Shown in pieces: positions 32,725 through 44,700 of a DNA stretch of 64,000 nt. Source of the DNA: Liopterus haemorrhoidalis (taxonomy: Eukaryota > Arthropoda > Insecta > Coleoptera > Dytiscidae); contig OZ020616.1 in assembly GCA_963971575.1 (NCBI GenBank), forward strand, positions 59,068,907-59,132,906, given 5' to 3'. A program made the translations under genes and the position numbers. The first letter of the stretch is position 1. The number at the start of each line of letters is the position of its first letter. The notes under the pieces were generated by a model. It saw nothing but the letters and a program-made list of their open reading frames with translations, was not told where the DNA came from and did no database searches.

Positions 32725-33174
32725 CTGGAAAAAAATCAAGTATTAAGATGTGTCTATTTCCATTCTTATCACTCCTAATTTGAATACCCATTTTTCCCTC
32801 CCGAGATCTCGGTGGTATTAAGAGATTATAGTCTTGTTTATGATCTGGTGGAATTCGCAGATTATTTGAAATGCTCCGTAGATTTCAAAAAAATACTTTT
32901 GTTATTCTAAACACGAAATGAAATCATTATTTTTAAAATATAATTTGTATGAAAATTAGCGTGGGGGATACTAGATCCTTGGCTTTCTAAAAAAGAGTCC
33001 TAGAGGAACAATAGAAAGGATTATAATGAAAACTATGAATTTTAACAGGATGTGAAAAGATGCAAACTCATTTTGAGAAGACTTGTTCTGTATTTTTCTC
33101 TGTATATATTTTTTCGTTACAATGAGTTTTGTAAAACAACTTCAACTTTGAGACTGCAAGTATGAAATACTTTT
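32725..33174. other. giant intron, no feature recognised
   Basis: AT-rich. Nothing identified before the tandem block. Confidence 0.35.
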
Positions 33175-34530
33175 TTTTAATAACATTATTTGAGAAAATT
33201 GTGAATTAAAAAAAACACAACTCAAAAACTGTTAAGAGATAGCGACCTACGGTTGGAATTTTTGGATTCTCTGGAGTTTATTTAGTATATAAAAAAATTA
33301 GGGCTTTAATCGTTTAAAGCAATTTAAGATTAATTTACATTATTTTTGAAAATTGTGAAATAAAAAAAAAACACAACTCAAAAACGGTTAGAGATAGCGA
33401 TCTACGGTTGAAAATTTTGGATTGTATGTAGTTTATTTAGGCTAAAAAAAATTGGGGATTTAATCGTTTAACGTGTTTTGAGATAATGACAATTTTTTTT
33501 TAATGGTATAATTTACATTATTTGTGAAAATTGTGAATTAAAAAAAGCATAACTCAAAAACGGTTAGGGACAACGACTTGCGGTTAGAATTTTTGGATTT
33601 TCCGTAGTTTATTTAGACTAGAAAAAAATTGGGGCTTTAATCGTGTAACGTGTTTTGAGATTATGACAGTTTTTTTGAGTGGTATAATTTTACATTATTT
33701 GTGAAAATTGTGAATTAAAAAAAGCATAACTCAAAAACGGTTAGAGATAGCGACCTACGGTTGGAATTTTTTGATTCTCCGTAGTTTATTTAGTCTAGGA
33801 AAAATTTCGGGCTTTAATCGTTTAAATCTTTTTGAGATTATGACAATTTTTTTGAATGACATAATTTACATTATTAGTGAAAATTGTGAATTAAAAAAAA
33901 GCATAACTCAAAAACTGTTAGTGATAGCGACATGCGGTTAGAATTTTTGGATTTTTTGTAGTTTATTTAATCTAGAAAAAATATGAGGCCTTATTCTTTT
34001 TGCGTATTTTAAAATTTTGATAAATTGTAACTAAAAAATGGTTAGGGATAGAAATCTCTGGTTTGAATTTTTAAAATACTAATACATTGTTTAGTCTAAA
34101 AAAAAAATCGGCTTTAATAAACCAGTTATTAAGTTTTGTATGGGAAGAAATCCAAAACCCTTGAAAAAGGCCAAAAATCGAAAAAATCGTAAGGGGTACC
34201 CCTTACGAAAATCTTAATTTTCAAGAAAAAAAAAAATTTGTCTCTGATTTTATTGAAAATTGGTATAGATATGTATTTTTGGTCATAGATCAAGAAAATT
34301 TGGTCTATTTTGAAGTTTGGGCAAAAGTTTTGGAATTATAGGCAAAAAACTGATCCAAACCGGCTCTAACTCAAAAACCAGAAATGCATGAATTTTTTAA
34401 ATATTTTTTTCATAATCCTCACCCCAACATTAGCTTAAAACTAAATTTTGATTAAAATCTGAGTCAAAAAATTTTTGATCAAAATTTTAGGAGAAAAAAA
34501 GTGATTTTTTTTGAAAAATTAGTATACTTA
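33175..34530 (+). repeat. Long repeat block with ~175-bp tandem units, copy 2
   Basis: Units starting near 33219, 33375, 33550, 33728 and 33905, each with AACTCAAAAACGGTTAG and 'gcggtt'. The same tail as at 19000-19560 follows, including the identical 20-bp palindrome CGTAAGGGGTACCCCTTACG at 34188-34207. Confidence 0.85.
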
Positions 34531-35110
34531 CACATTTTTAGCCTTAGATCACAAATATATGTTCACTTTTGAGTTACGGTCAAAAATTTTGACATTTGCG
34601 GCAAAAAAAGTAATTGTATTTGTTGGAAAATTGGTATACTCTACATTTTTAGCCTTACATGACAAATATATGTTCACTTTTGAGTTACGGTCAAAAATTT
34701 TGACATTTGCGGCAAAAAAAGTAATTGTATTTGTTGGAAAATTGGTATACTCTACATTTTTAGCCTTACATGACAAATATATGGTCACTTTTGAGCGACA
34801 GTCAAAAATTTTGACATTTGTGGCAAAAAAAGTAATTGTATTTGTTGGAAAATTGGTATTATCCGTCTCAGTTTGTAATACGAAACTAGATCTGGTTACT
34901 TTGGTGACTGTTGTAGTGTAAACAGACTTTGGCGTATCCGTGTGAACCAATACTATGATAATATTATAAATGTATTGTCAATATACAACATAAAAAATGA
35001 ACTTTACCTGTTAGTTACGTATTACAAAATGAGACAGATAATATACTCTACATTTTTAGCCTTACATGACAAATATACGATCACTATGAGTTACGGTCTA
35101 AAATTTTACA
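34510..35110 (+). repeat. 111-bp tandem array, split by a MITE
   Basis: Units begin TGTTGGAAAATTGGTATACT at 34621, 34732 and 34843, exactly 111 bp apart, and carry AAAATTTTGACATTTGCGGC. The last unit is interrupted by the 183-bp MITE and resumes at 35044. Because 111 is a multiple of 3, frames stay open on both strands, giving a false repeat protein. Confidence 0.9.
34859..35041 (+). repeat. 183-bp TIR MITE 'A', copy 2
   Basis: TIRs TTATCCGTCTCAGTTTGTAA and the near-complement AAAATGAGACAGATAA. Inserted at the TA of GGTATACTC in the 111-bp array; neighbouring units show the empty site. TA is duplicated at 34857-34858 and 35042-35043. Confidence 0.93.
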
Positions 35111-36095
35111 TTTGCGTCTTATAATTTTGGGCCAGATTTGTTGTAATCAGCGCGATGACATTTTGTTAGGTTATGTAAAGGCATACAATATAAAGGTTCT
35201 CTACGATATAGACTGAGATAGTCAATGTGTTTACATATCTGTCTCATTAAAACAACTCACTAACTATAAAGTTTGGAAAACTGTCTACAATCGACAACGT
35301 ATAACGCATTAAATTTAGAGCTGTGAACGATTGCTCGCCTTACCGCATGACAAACTTGTTAGTAACAATCAACAGTGCACAAATCATAGCCTATAGTCGA
35401 CTAATTTAAGAGCTCTGAACGGAGCTTAATACTTTTAGAATCAGTTTTTTAATATAACAGTGGAACTGAAGTTTTCCACTTCAGACTTAGTTTTTTTTCT
35501 TAACAGTTTGTTTTCCACTGTATCAAAGTCATTTTCAGATGCTATTTTTCTTTATCTATTCGAGTGGCAGACGATAGACACCCTTGAAAACTATGATTAT
35601 ATTTTCAACCCTCGTAAAGGGTGTCCAAACTGAGTAACAGGGAACAGCTCTCAATTTATGACTGGTGCAATGAAATGTAAAAATATAAACGTTTAATATT
35701 ATATTTTGTTAAACTGTGGTTCAGTTTAATGATTTTAGAAGTGTGTCCTTATTTTATTAATTCAGAAGCGCGTACCAGATTCTAGAAAAAAATGTTATAC
35801 ACGTTGGCGAAATTAGATTTTGTTCATGTCATTTGACTCGATTCATCTTATGCGAGCCTTCCTCTAATCTACTTACGGCGTGTGCCTGTGTTTTTATCAC
35901 TCTCCCCGTCTTTATACACACCTGTCCTTTCCCTTCTTTGTCTCTCATTCACAGCTTCTGATTTAATTACCGAAAGGAATTGCTTAATCCAACAAAAACA
36001 ACAGAATATTCTAACAGCAAGTAAATGTGGAAACAACGTATCATACAATGAGAAAAGAAACATTTTACCCCGAATATTTAAAAGAAATTAAACGA
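35111..36095. other. intron; one dispersed ~160-bp repeat
   Basis: 35272-35430 (GTTTGGAAAACTGTCTACAA ... AGAGCTCTGAACGGAGC) is found in complement at 40258-40418. Both have GAGCTGTGAACG-like inverted subterminal motifs, probably a small MITE. The rest is unassigned. Confidence 0.5.
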
Positions 36096-36700
36096 ATTTT
36101 TAGGGTTTTCTAGGTATGACCAAAAAACCCTTATACCATCATTTTGTCGTCTGTCTGTCTGTTCGGTAAAAATTGTAGCCAAACGGCTAAACCTAGAGCG
36201 TTGAAATTTGGCATGCTTATACAACTCTTTGACCCGCACATAGGAAAAATACTAAAACATCTAAAAAACATATCCCCCTAAAAATATAAACAAATATGTA
36301 CTCAAAGAAAAAAAAAATATTTTTTTAAAATTCTGCGTAGGGTATCAAATAAAAGCCCTTAGTGGATTAACGATCAAAATTTTATTTTTTCAAAATAAAT
36401 TTAATGCGATTTTTGCCAAAATTGTAAAAAAAAAAATTGTCCCAGGGTGTGGGACAATGGTTTAAACTAAAAATCTGAAAAAAAATCTAAGTAATGTACA
36501 TTGGTGTGAACCGGAATTGTACAATAGGAATTTTTGATCAGATTATGTTTTCGGAAAATAACGCATTTTTTGTATTTTTAACTAAAATATGTTAATTATT
36601 TAATTCGCTATCTAACACAGTAAATAAGTAAGCGCCTGTAGCGTAGTACGTACCGTCCTCGCTTCCAAATTTGCAAATATAGTTCGATTCCTTAAGAAAA
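36096..36700 (+). repeat. Family 1 repeat, truncated after the tRNA-like module
   Basis: TTTTTAGGGTTTTCTAGGTA start, short GTCT tract (36149-36162), conserved core, then the tRNA-like module; the palindrome half is absent. Confidence 0.82.
36632..36696 (+). other. tRNA-like module in family 1
   Basis: GCGCCTGTAGCGTAGTACGT (A-box-like) and ATAGTTCGATTCCTT (B-box-like), 65 nt overall. Central part unlike the other copies. Confidence 0.55.
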
Positions 36701-37837
36701 GGTCCTCACTTGTATTTTACAAAAACCGCGTGTTTTTTTAGCTCTTGGGGGGGGGGTCCTCAAGCCTGTAAGCCCCCCTAAGTGTGCGTCTTGTTTGGGG
36801 AGTCAAACCTCTGAGCTGGATGCGCTCCTGATTCTATTATTTTACCACAAATAAAAAACACGAACCCAAGTAAAGCTGTATTGTTTCAGCAGCCAACACA
36901 AGAAACCTGGAATGATTTGACACCTATCGACTAACATGAAAGATTTGTGAGTAAATTCAGAAACCCAACAATACCTATAGTAATATTTAAGACCTTTTCC
37001 CCCAAAACTTACAGACGATAAATTTACTAAACTTCTAAAAAAAACTCTAGAAACCAATGAATAAAAATTTCAATTTGTCCTGAAAGTTTAGTGAATAGAA
37101 TATGCGAAGGAGAATGTGAAAAGATGGGTGATAACTTTTAATCCAGTCACTTTTCACCTAATTTAGTTGAAGAGAAGATCTAGATGGAGATCGGGAGTGT
37201 GGAACAGTTAACAAAGTTGGAATGAAGACGTTCGGTCGGTATTGTTAGAGGCAGTTAGTAACTTACCAGACTCATGTGAAATAACATTAGCATTTCAATT
37301 ATGTGATTTAGAGTTTAGAGCTGTTAAATGGCCGTGTGCATTTTTATAAAAGATTCAAGTAAAACGTTTGTCGAACATTAACATCCAAAGCTTAGTAATT
37401 AAACATTTAACACACTTATAAAGGGACAAAGACAAAGTAAGTCTTCTGGCTCTTAAAATTAAGTTTACTATAACTTATAAGAAGTCTCATCAAAAATTAC
37501 TGAGCTCATTGCGTAAGAACTATTGAGAACTGACACGCTCGGATACGCAGTCTGGTGGTGAAATATTGTACTACGCGACTGTAGTACTGTTTGAAATTAT
37601 TACATATGTTCTGGTGTTGACTTTTGTTAGAACGTTCATAGATACATTTTCATAAAATAAAAATGTACTGTGCTTAAATTAACCTGTTCCCTGTTAGCAT
37701 ATTGACAGCTGAATACTAGACAATTCAGCCATTTTGCCATGAATTACAGCGCCGCCAACGGTAATGTCACTTCTCAATAGTCTATTTGTAAACTAGGAGG
37801 AGTAAATTAAAGTCTTATTTACACTATAATAATCATA
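36701..37837. other. intron, no gene recognised
   Basis: A G-run near 36747 and a hAT-like patch (GGGGGGTCCTCAAGCCTGTA) at about 36745-36830. Otherwise nothing identified. Confidence 0.35.
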
Positions 37838-37925
37838 TCAAGTGTGAATTTCACACATTGAAGGATTTTGTAGATATTTAATAATAAGTGTAAGAAGCCA
37901 ACATAATGCTGGATGTCTAGGATAA
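37838..37925 (-). repeat. Family 1 palindrome-end fragment
   Basis: AAGTGTGAATTTCACACATT then 'aagaagccaacataatgctg', as at 27404. Confidence 0.65.
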
Positions 37926-38131
37926 TCATTTTTATTCGTTATTTGAGTACTAAAATCTTTCATTTAATTTTTTAAAACTACATTTAAATAATTTCTGAAT
38001 TTTTTAAAATAATTTAAAAACCTTCGTCACAAAATTTTAATGAAAAATCCCAGAGACATTTTTCTGTATTTGCTTCGCATCTAAGTCTCCATTAAATTAA
38101 TTAGAAATATATTGATAAATGGATTATGTTT

Positions 38132-39010
38132 TTTTAGGGTTTTGTAGGTATGACCAAAAAAACCCTTATACCGTCATTTTGTCGTCTGTCTGTCTGTTCT
38201 TGTAGCCAAACGGCTAAACCTAGAGAGTTGAAATTTGGCATGCTTATACAACTCCTTGACCCACACATAGAAAAAATACTAAAACATCTAAAAAACATAT
38301 CCCCCTAAAAATATAAACAAATATCTGCTCATCGAAAAAAAATATTTTTTTTTTTAAATTCTGAGTAGGGTATCAAATGAAAGTCCTTATTACGTGGATT
38401 AACGATCAGGATTTTATTTTTGCAAAATAAATTATTTTGAGGCGATTTTTGCCAAAAGTGTGCAAATTTTTGTTTGTCCCACACCCTGTAGCTCATATGG
38501 TTTTAACTAAATATCTGAAAAAATTCTAAGTAATATTTGTGTGAACCGGAATAGTAATAATAAATTTTTGATCAGATTATGTTTTCGGAAAATAACGTAT
38601 TTTTTGTGTTTCTGGCTTGACCATGTAAAATGTTTAATAACTTATGTAACGCAGTAAACCAGTATGCTTTGATAGTGTAATGGTTAGTATGCTCGCGTTA
38701 TAATTTCCAAACTAAGGTTCGATCTGGTTTCGAGCCTGTACTTTTTCTGTTTTCTTTTTTGCATTTTTATTTTGTTTAAATTATTTTTTCAAAATTCTAA
38801 TTATATTTGCGCAAATGATGCATTTAATTTTTAAAAGCGTAAATTTAATAACCAGTGGAAATTGTTGAAATTGAATACAGGAAATCAGAGGGGCGGAGTT
38901 ATGACTTAAAACAAGCAATGGAAGCCATAGGCGCAATTTTCAAAATCTTAATGAACTTTGCTATATAAAAAAAAATACTGCACATATTTAGAAACCTAAA
39001 TAATGGTATT
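38132..39010 (+). repeat. Family 1 repeat, lacking the palindrome end
   Basis: TTTTTTTAGGGTTTTGTAGG start, very short GTCT tract, core, tRNA-like module, ending at 'aacctaaataatggtatt'. Confidence 0.83.
38664..38737 (+). other. tRNA-like module in family 1
   Basis: TAGTGTAATGGTTAGTATGC (A-box-like) and AAGGTTCGATCTGG (B-box-like), about 74 nt. Confidence 0.6.
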
Positions 39011-39093
39011 CACCAATGACAACTACAATAATCATGTTGGTTTGTGAAACATTACCAATTTTATTCCATTTACCCGTGAAATTTTCGATTAAG

Positions 39094-39842
39094 GGTGCGC
39101 ACAACCGTTCAGTTTCCTATACAAGACTAACAACCTGAAATAAAATTAGTAACAATCTATACATCAAAATTTTCAGCGAATTTTTATCTACCTAATAGGA
39201 TATTTTTAATTGGCAAAAGAACTGTCATGTAATTGTAAATAAACAACTTGCGTTATAGACGCCATCTTGTAAATCATTCGACGCATATTTGTGTACCATG
39301 CGGCAAATTGTAGCTAAAGCTTCACTCTAAAAATATGTTTGGAGATAATTTGTTCTATTGTGAAAATTACTTATAGTTATTGTACTTGGTAATCTACTTT
39401 TGCCGCCACCTCGGCTCTGCAGCAGTTCTCAATATAGGTGCGGTGGATAAAAATGTTCCATTTTATGTAAAGAATACTTGTACCAAGTGGCATTTCATTA
39501 TCATCAAGTATAATATTTTTCGACGAAGGCTCTAAACTATAAACAATCATGTCGAAAAAAAATGTTAACGTATTATTTGAACATTTCTACACAAAACTAT
39601 ATAAATATAAAAATTATTTGAAACCCACAAATATATTTAAAAAATTACAGAACATTGTTGTGTAATACCTATTATTAAGTTATTTAGCAATAACATTTTT
39701 ACAATAATTTTTTCTACAATCAAAAATATCTTATTAGATAGATAAAAATTCTGTGCAAAATTTGATGTATAGATTGTTACTAATTTTATTTCAGATTGTT
39801 AGTTTTGTATAAGAAACTAATATTCTCTGGGGGTTGTACGTA
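39094..39842. repeat. ~750-bp foldback element
   Basis: Arms of about 100 bp: 39115-39200 and 39748-39815 are near-perfect complements around AAATAAAATTAGTAACAATC. The outer ends are GCGCACAACC at the left and GGTTGTACG at the right. A lone arm occurs at 58372-58445. Confidence 0.75.
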
Positions 39843-40257
39843 GCGTTAAACTTGAGAATGTGTAATATATAATATTTTGTTATAAATTTGATAATATTGT
39901 TTTAATTTAATTGTATTCTTGATAATAAATATAGAAGTCTTTTGTGAGAATTTAATTTATTTTTATTAAATTTAACGATCAAACAATGAGTTAGGTTCAC
40001 GCATATGAAAGAGTCCGTGAACTGGGGGAGGTAAACAAAATAGAGATATTGTATAGAATGTACCGCTCCTCTGGAAATGTCTGCCTTTTCCTCTCGACTC
40101 ACTACACTCAATACTTCATTCCAAATTAAACAAATACATTCAACAGTTAACTGAATTCCAACTTAAAAATAAATTCTTCAAAAAGAGATCGTTTTAATAT
40201 AATTTCCATGTTGCTATTGTTGTAAGTTTCAAAATAAATTTCTCCATCATTTTAAAG

Positions 40258-40418
40258 AGTAAAGCTGCGTTTACAGCTCTAAAATTAGTAAACTATACGC
40301 TATGACTTGTGCACTGTAGACTGTCACTAGAAGTTCGTCATATAGTAACACAAGCGACCGTTCACAACTCTAAATTTAATAGACTATGCCTTAATGACTG
40401 TAGACAGTTTTCCAAACT
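40258..40418 (-). repeat. ~160-bp dispersed repeat, copy 2
   Basis: Complement of 35272-35430, sharing GTAGACAGTTTTCCAAAC and AAATTTAATAGACTATG blocks. Confidence 0.65.
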
Positions 40419-40427
40419 TATATCAGG

Positions 40428-41340
40428 TCATCAAGAATGAAATTTATAGTTAATAATATTGCAAACTTTAACAGTTTATTATTTGACAATGGCTTAATAT
40501 TTTACCGTTCTGTTTTTTTTTTTTGTTGGAAAGTTACACATCTCACCTGTTTAAAGAAATCATTGTATGCTCTAAAACATATCAAAAACTTTTTTAAAAA
40601 ATTAATTTTGTTGAAAATGGAACCGTCGGAAATTCGCACTATTATAAAGTATGAGTTCTTACGTGGAACTACAGCATCGCAGACCACGCGAAATATTAAT
40701 AGTGTATTTGGCTCTAGTGTTACTACGCAGCAAACAATATCAAATTGGTTCGCCAAGTTTCGTATAGGTAACTTAAAAACTGAAAAAAAACCTGGCTCAT
40801 CGATCACAGCAGAAATATACTGCAACCAACTGGACGAAATGATGCAAATAACGAATTGATGTCAATAGATCGACTCCTATCTTATTGCGTGATAACACTA
40901 GACCACACACTACGCAAATGTGGTAAAACTACATTGGAGTTGGAACTTCTTCATTATCCTCCATACTCACCAGACCTAGCCCCCACTGACTACCACTTCT
41001 TCCGCAATTTGGATAACTTTTTAATAGGAAAACAGTTCAATTCCGACAATGCTGTAAAACTGGCCTTCCAGGAATTCATTGACTCTCGTCCGCCAGGATT
41101 TTATATCATCGGCTGCTTAAATGGCAAAAGTGTGAGGTAGAAGCATCGGATTCTACCAGAATAATATATAATATTTGATTTGAGAGGTTTCATATTTTCC
41201 GGTATTTTAATTTTATTTTGAAGAGTAGATATTTCTTTATTAAATTTTTAGTTAGTGTCACACCTGTGAATCGATATTGTACCGGAGCAAAAGTAAACAA
41301 ATAACTGACATTGAGTGATTCTAAATGGCATGTCTACCTC
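40428..41340 (+). mobile_element. Internally deleted mariner (cecropia-like)
   Basis: Left end TCAGGTCATCAAGAATGAAA preceded by TA. No right TIR found, so the right limit is approximate. Confidence 0.7.
40617..41138 (+). pseudogene. Mariner transposase lacking most of its catalytic core
   Basis: Starts MEPSEIRTIIKYEFLRGTTA, then SQTTRNINSVFGSS and QTISNWFAKFRIGN: the first helix-turn-helix, close to the cecropia-type consensus. It jumps directly to AEIYCNQLDEMM, a segment that normally lies after the first catalytic Asp, then a decayed stretch. YPPYSPDLAPTDYHFFRNLD (third Asp) and a C-terminus (FQEFIDSRPPGFY) follow. The second half is in another frame after a stop at 40857-40859. The second DNA-binding helix region and first Asp are gone. 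Confidence 0.82.
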
Positions 41341-41640
41341 TAATAACATTTCTTAAATAAGATTAATAATCCACGTTTTTAACGATCGTTCTTTTAATAA
41401 ATAACCGGGAAACGAACACAGACAGAGCAAGCTTCAGAAGAAAAGAGTAGCAAAGCAGCTTCTCTTCTTAACGAAAAATAATAGGTTTATACAACTACCA
41501 CGAGGCGTTCGGTAATGTGAACTTATACAAACCAAGGATGTTCATGAAATCAACTTGTTCAAATAATCTAAAGAAATTAATTTTTAAAAGATAATTATTT
41601 TTTCATTAACACTAAACCAAATGGTTAAATTCGGCTAAAC
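41341..41640. other. intron, no feature recognised
   Basis: Unassigned AT-rich sequence. Confidence 0.3.
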
Positions 41641-41897
41641 CAAATGGTAAAGTTCTCAGAAATCGGACCTCAATATTTTTCCTATATGTGGGCCAAAAAG
41701 TATATACGCATGCCAAATTTCAACTGTCGCCCTAAAAATATCCCCCTAAAAATATAAACAAATATGTGCTCATCGAAAAAACAATATATGTTTAAATTCT
41801 GATTAGGGTATCAAATGAAAGTGATTAATTTGATGCGATTTTTGCCAAAATTGTGCAAAAAAATGTTTCTTGCCTGTAGCCCAGATGGTTTAAACTA

Positions 41898-42403
41898 AAC
41901 CAGTGGCGAAGGAAGACCTCCGCTAGACTTGCCCTCCCATAAAAAAAATAATAATAAAAAAAATACATATATTTTTTTTTAATTTAAAAAAAGATTTGGG
42001 TAAATCTTCAAAAATACATCAAATTATGTCCAATACAATTTTTTGTCCAAGGCTTGGTTTACTAGTTTTTCTTAAATTTCAATGTTTAATAACTTCCATT
42101 TCCGGTTTCGAATTTTAATAAAAAACAATAGGGTTCCTCCCAATTATTAGGAGAATTTTTTAGCACCAGAACGAACTGTTTAAGTTAAACCGTTTTTGAG
42201 TTATCGTGTATACACACAGACACACACATAGACACACACACAGACACACATACACACAGACACACACACATACGGACGGCACTCCGAAAATAGGCTTTTT
42301 GGATTCTCTGGACCATGAAATGTGGTCATCAGTCAAAATCTCGACATCGAAAATTTTCGCGATTACAATACCTGCCCCTTATATATTAAGGTCGGGCAAG
42401 TAA
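41898..42403. repeat. Insertion in family 1 with (CA/GACA)n tract
   Basis: Starts with a hAT-like CAGTGGCGAAGGAAGACC. It continues with AGTTATCGTGTATACACACA, a CACA/GACA microsatellite (42206-42272) and 'atacctgccccttatatatt', the arrangement of a third microsatellite-bearing repeat. No matching TIRs. Confidence 0.55.
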
Positions 42404-42557
42404 AAACTGAAAAAATTCTTAGTAATGTATATTGGTGTGAATCAGAGTAGTACCTAAGGAATTTTTGATCAGATTATGTTTTCGGAAAATAACGCATTTA
42501 TGTTTTTTTGGTTAACGATTTACAAAAGTTATAGTTATGTAACACACTAGACTAGCA

Positions 42558-42628
42558 GACGTATCATGGTGCAATGGTTAGCATACTCTCTAGCTACCCA
42601 GAATTCTAGGTTCGCTCCCGGTCAGAAG
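42558..42628 (+). other. tRNA-like module in family 1
   Basis: TCATGGTGCAATGGTTAGCA (A-box-like) and CTAGGTTCGCTCCCGGTC (B-box-like), 71 nt: the most tRNA-like of the set. Confidence 0.6.
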
Positions 42629-43106
42629 AGACAATATTATTATTATTTTTTTTTCATTTTTATTTTCTTTAAATTATTTTTATCTAGTTATATTTTGGCA
42701 AATGTTGCATTTATTTTTTAAGAGCGTAAATTTAATAACCTGTTGGAATGTTGTAATTATATTTTAATTCTATGTGTCATGTATACGAAACCAAAGGGGC
42801 GGACAACCAATGGAAGCTATAGGCGCAATTTTCAAAATATTAATGAACCTTGCTATATAAAAAAATACCTAAATAATGGTATTAGGTATTCGAATTAAAA
42901 TTAACAAAAAAATATTTAAACATAAAATTTGTTTTTAAATCTCCTAGATTAACAAACGATAAATTATTTTAAAAATATCGTTCATTTTGCAGTGATTACT
43001 ACACAGCAAAATTTGTACTACACACTCAGCATACCGCCTTCACTTATTATATACCTGCAAAACCCTGAAATGTGTGAAAATTCACACTTCACATCAATTT
43101 TTTATT

Positions 43107-43908
43107 TCGTTATGACCAAGGATAGAGGCGCAAGACCGGTACTTTGCCTCGGGCGCAGAAATACCTTTGTCAGGCTCTGCTACAAAACCCTAAAAAATTG
43201 TGCATTAGGTAATAAGATTCTAAACATCTGTCTAGCAGTCTGTTTGTGGTAATAGTTGTGTATTAAATTATATGAATTTTGTTAAAAGTATATCGGTAGA
43301 CATACCTCAATGTTTCGAGAGAATATATTCCATGCTCCGAAATGTTAAATTTCCAGTCTAGTGGACTCTGGTTCTCATTGTCTAGCATTTATTACAATTG
43401 CATCTTTTGATCTCGTCCATATTAGGTGGTGAGTGCTGTCTGTATTACAAACAGACAGACAGACATCATTCCCCCGGTATGAAATGTAATGTGGCTGGCT
43501 GTTTATTGCCATTCCCTACTAGTTTACTGCCGCTGATAAGCAGCCGTGCATTTTTCATGAGTTTATGTGTGTATGAAACGCGATAACCAGCCATCATAAA
43601 TACTACCTTTATACAGAATATCTTCAATTATACCGCTTCAATTGAATACACAATATTTCAAATATAATGAGCTACACTTTTTAAACCTTCCAAACAAAGA
43701 TTTCACAATAAAATACTACGTTTTGCCATAAATACTATTACAAAGTTTTTAGTGAATTTCCACAAGATGCTTAAAGGTAGTTTAACCCGTTAACTGCCAT
43801 GAGGTACCACTTCTGTGACTCGCTAAATTTTTTCCTGATACGTTGAAATACAAAGATTGTACCTCAATGAGTGACAATGAGTAAACCAACTACTTCGCAT
43901 TACCGAAA
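43107..43908. other. intron, no gene recognised
   Basis: TTTAACCCGTTAACTGCCAT at 43784 resembles a piggyBac-type left end (TTAA plus CCC), but no right end was found. Otherwise unassigned. Confidence 0.35.
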
Positions 43909-44109
43909 CAATAGGGGATAGGCATGATTTTTTTAATTTTTTTTATTATATTCCTCTTTTTGCATATAAACATAAAAAACAGTTTTTTTTTTAATTTGAA
44001 GGCTTAAAAAAATCATAAATGTATGTAGCGCGCGAAAACGACGTGTGACGTTATACCCTTCTAACTGACACATGACACTACTAGTCTACCCAGCGTACAT
44101 AGGGTTACA

Positions 44110-44335
44110 TTACGAAATTTCACTGGACAAAATTACACGGGACAAAATTACACAGAAGAAATTACACATAGACAGAATTACACAGGGAAGAAATTACACA
44201 AGGACGAAATTACACATACGAAAATTACACTAAGACAAAATTACACATTTAATTTACTTTAATTTACACATACGAAAATTTTCTTCTGTGTAATTTTGTC
44301 CCGTGTAATTTTGTCCAGTGTAATTCTGTCCTGAC
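44110..44335. repeat. Short tandem array folding on itself
   Basis: About eight degenerate units of AAATTACACNNGGAC (15-17 bp) run one way. Then GAAAATTTTCTTCTGTGTAA and TTTTGTCCCGTGTAATTTTG read the complement, so the ends form an inverted repeat of about 42 bp. Confidence 0.8.
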
Positions 44336-44487
44336 ACCCGTACATAGTCTGTTGTGAACTTATTTGTTTGTATAACTTTTATAGGTTATGTAAAGTTAGA
44401 GTGATTTTAATTAAAATAAAGTTTAATTCTATAAAAATAATTTATACATGTTTACCGAATTAAATTTTATATTAAAATATATAAAAT

Positions 44488-44700
44488 ATGGAAGATCCAG
44501 GCCCCAGTACTTCGAAACATAGTCGAAAATATTGTTAAGTACCAATGTGCACAAATAGTTCAATTAGAAATCCAAAAAAATAATTTATATCATTACCTGA
44601 TGACGAAAAACAACAGAAAAGCTATGAGGCGAAATAAAACCGATATTTCAGAAAAAAGTAAACTTTATGTTTGTGAAGACCATTTTAATGTCAGTACATA
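44488..44700 (+). pseudogene. THAP zinc-finger domain remnant
   Basis: From ATG: MEDPGPSTSKHSRKYC, stop, VPMCTNSSIRNPKK, stop, FISLPDDEKQQKSYEAK, stop, NRYFRKK. A one-base shift then gives SKLYVCEDHFN. Cys-x-VP-x-Cys, the FISLP stretch and CEDHF are the C2CH zinc ligands and signature of THAP domains, found in host DNA-binding proteins and in several DNA transposases. Three stops and a frameshift in about 70 codons show it is dead. Nothing after the domain is recognisable. Its TIR-bounded setting favours a transposon origin. Confidence 0.72.

Larger units (their letters stand above)
41640..43106 (+). repeat. Family 1 repeat, rearranged and interrupted
   Basis: The start is scrambled and the GTCT tract is missing. 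The core runs to 41897, an insertion fills 41898-42403, then the repeat resumes exactly at 'aaactgaaaaaattcttagt' and runs to the palindrome end TTCACACTTCACATCAATTT. Confidence 0.78.

Noticed and set aside
34549..34950. Open frames with 37-residue protein repeats on both strands
   Set aside because: The 111-bp satellite unit is a multiple of three and lacks stops by chance. Both strands are open, and a MITE interrupts the array.
43784..43810. piggyBac left end (TTTAACCCGTTAACTGCC)
   Set aside because: No complementary right end with TTAA was found nearby.
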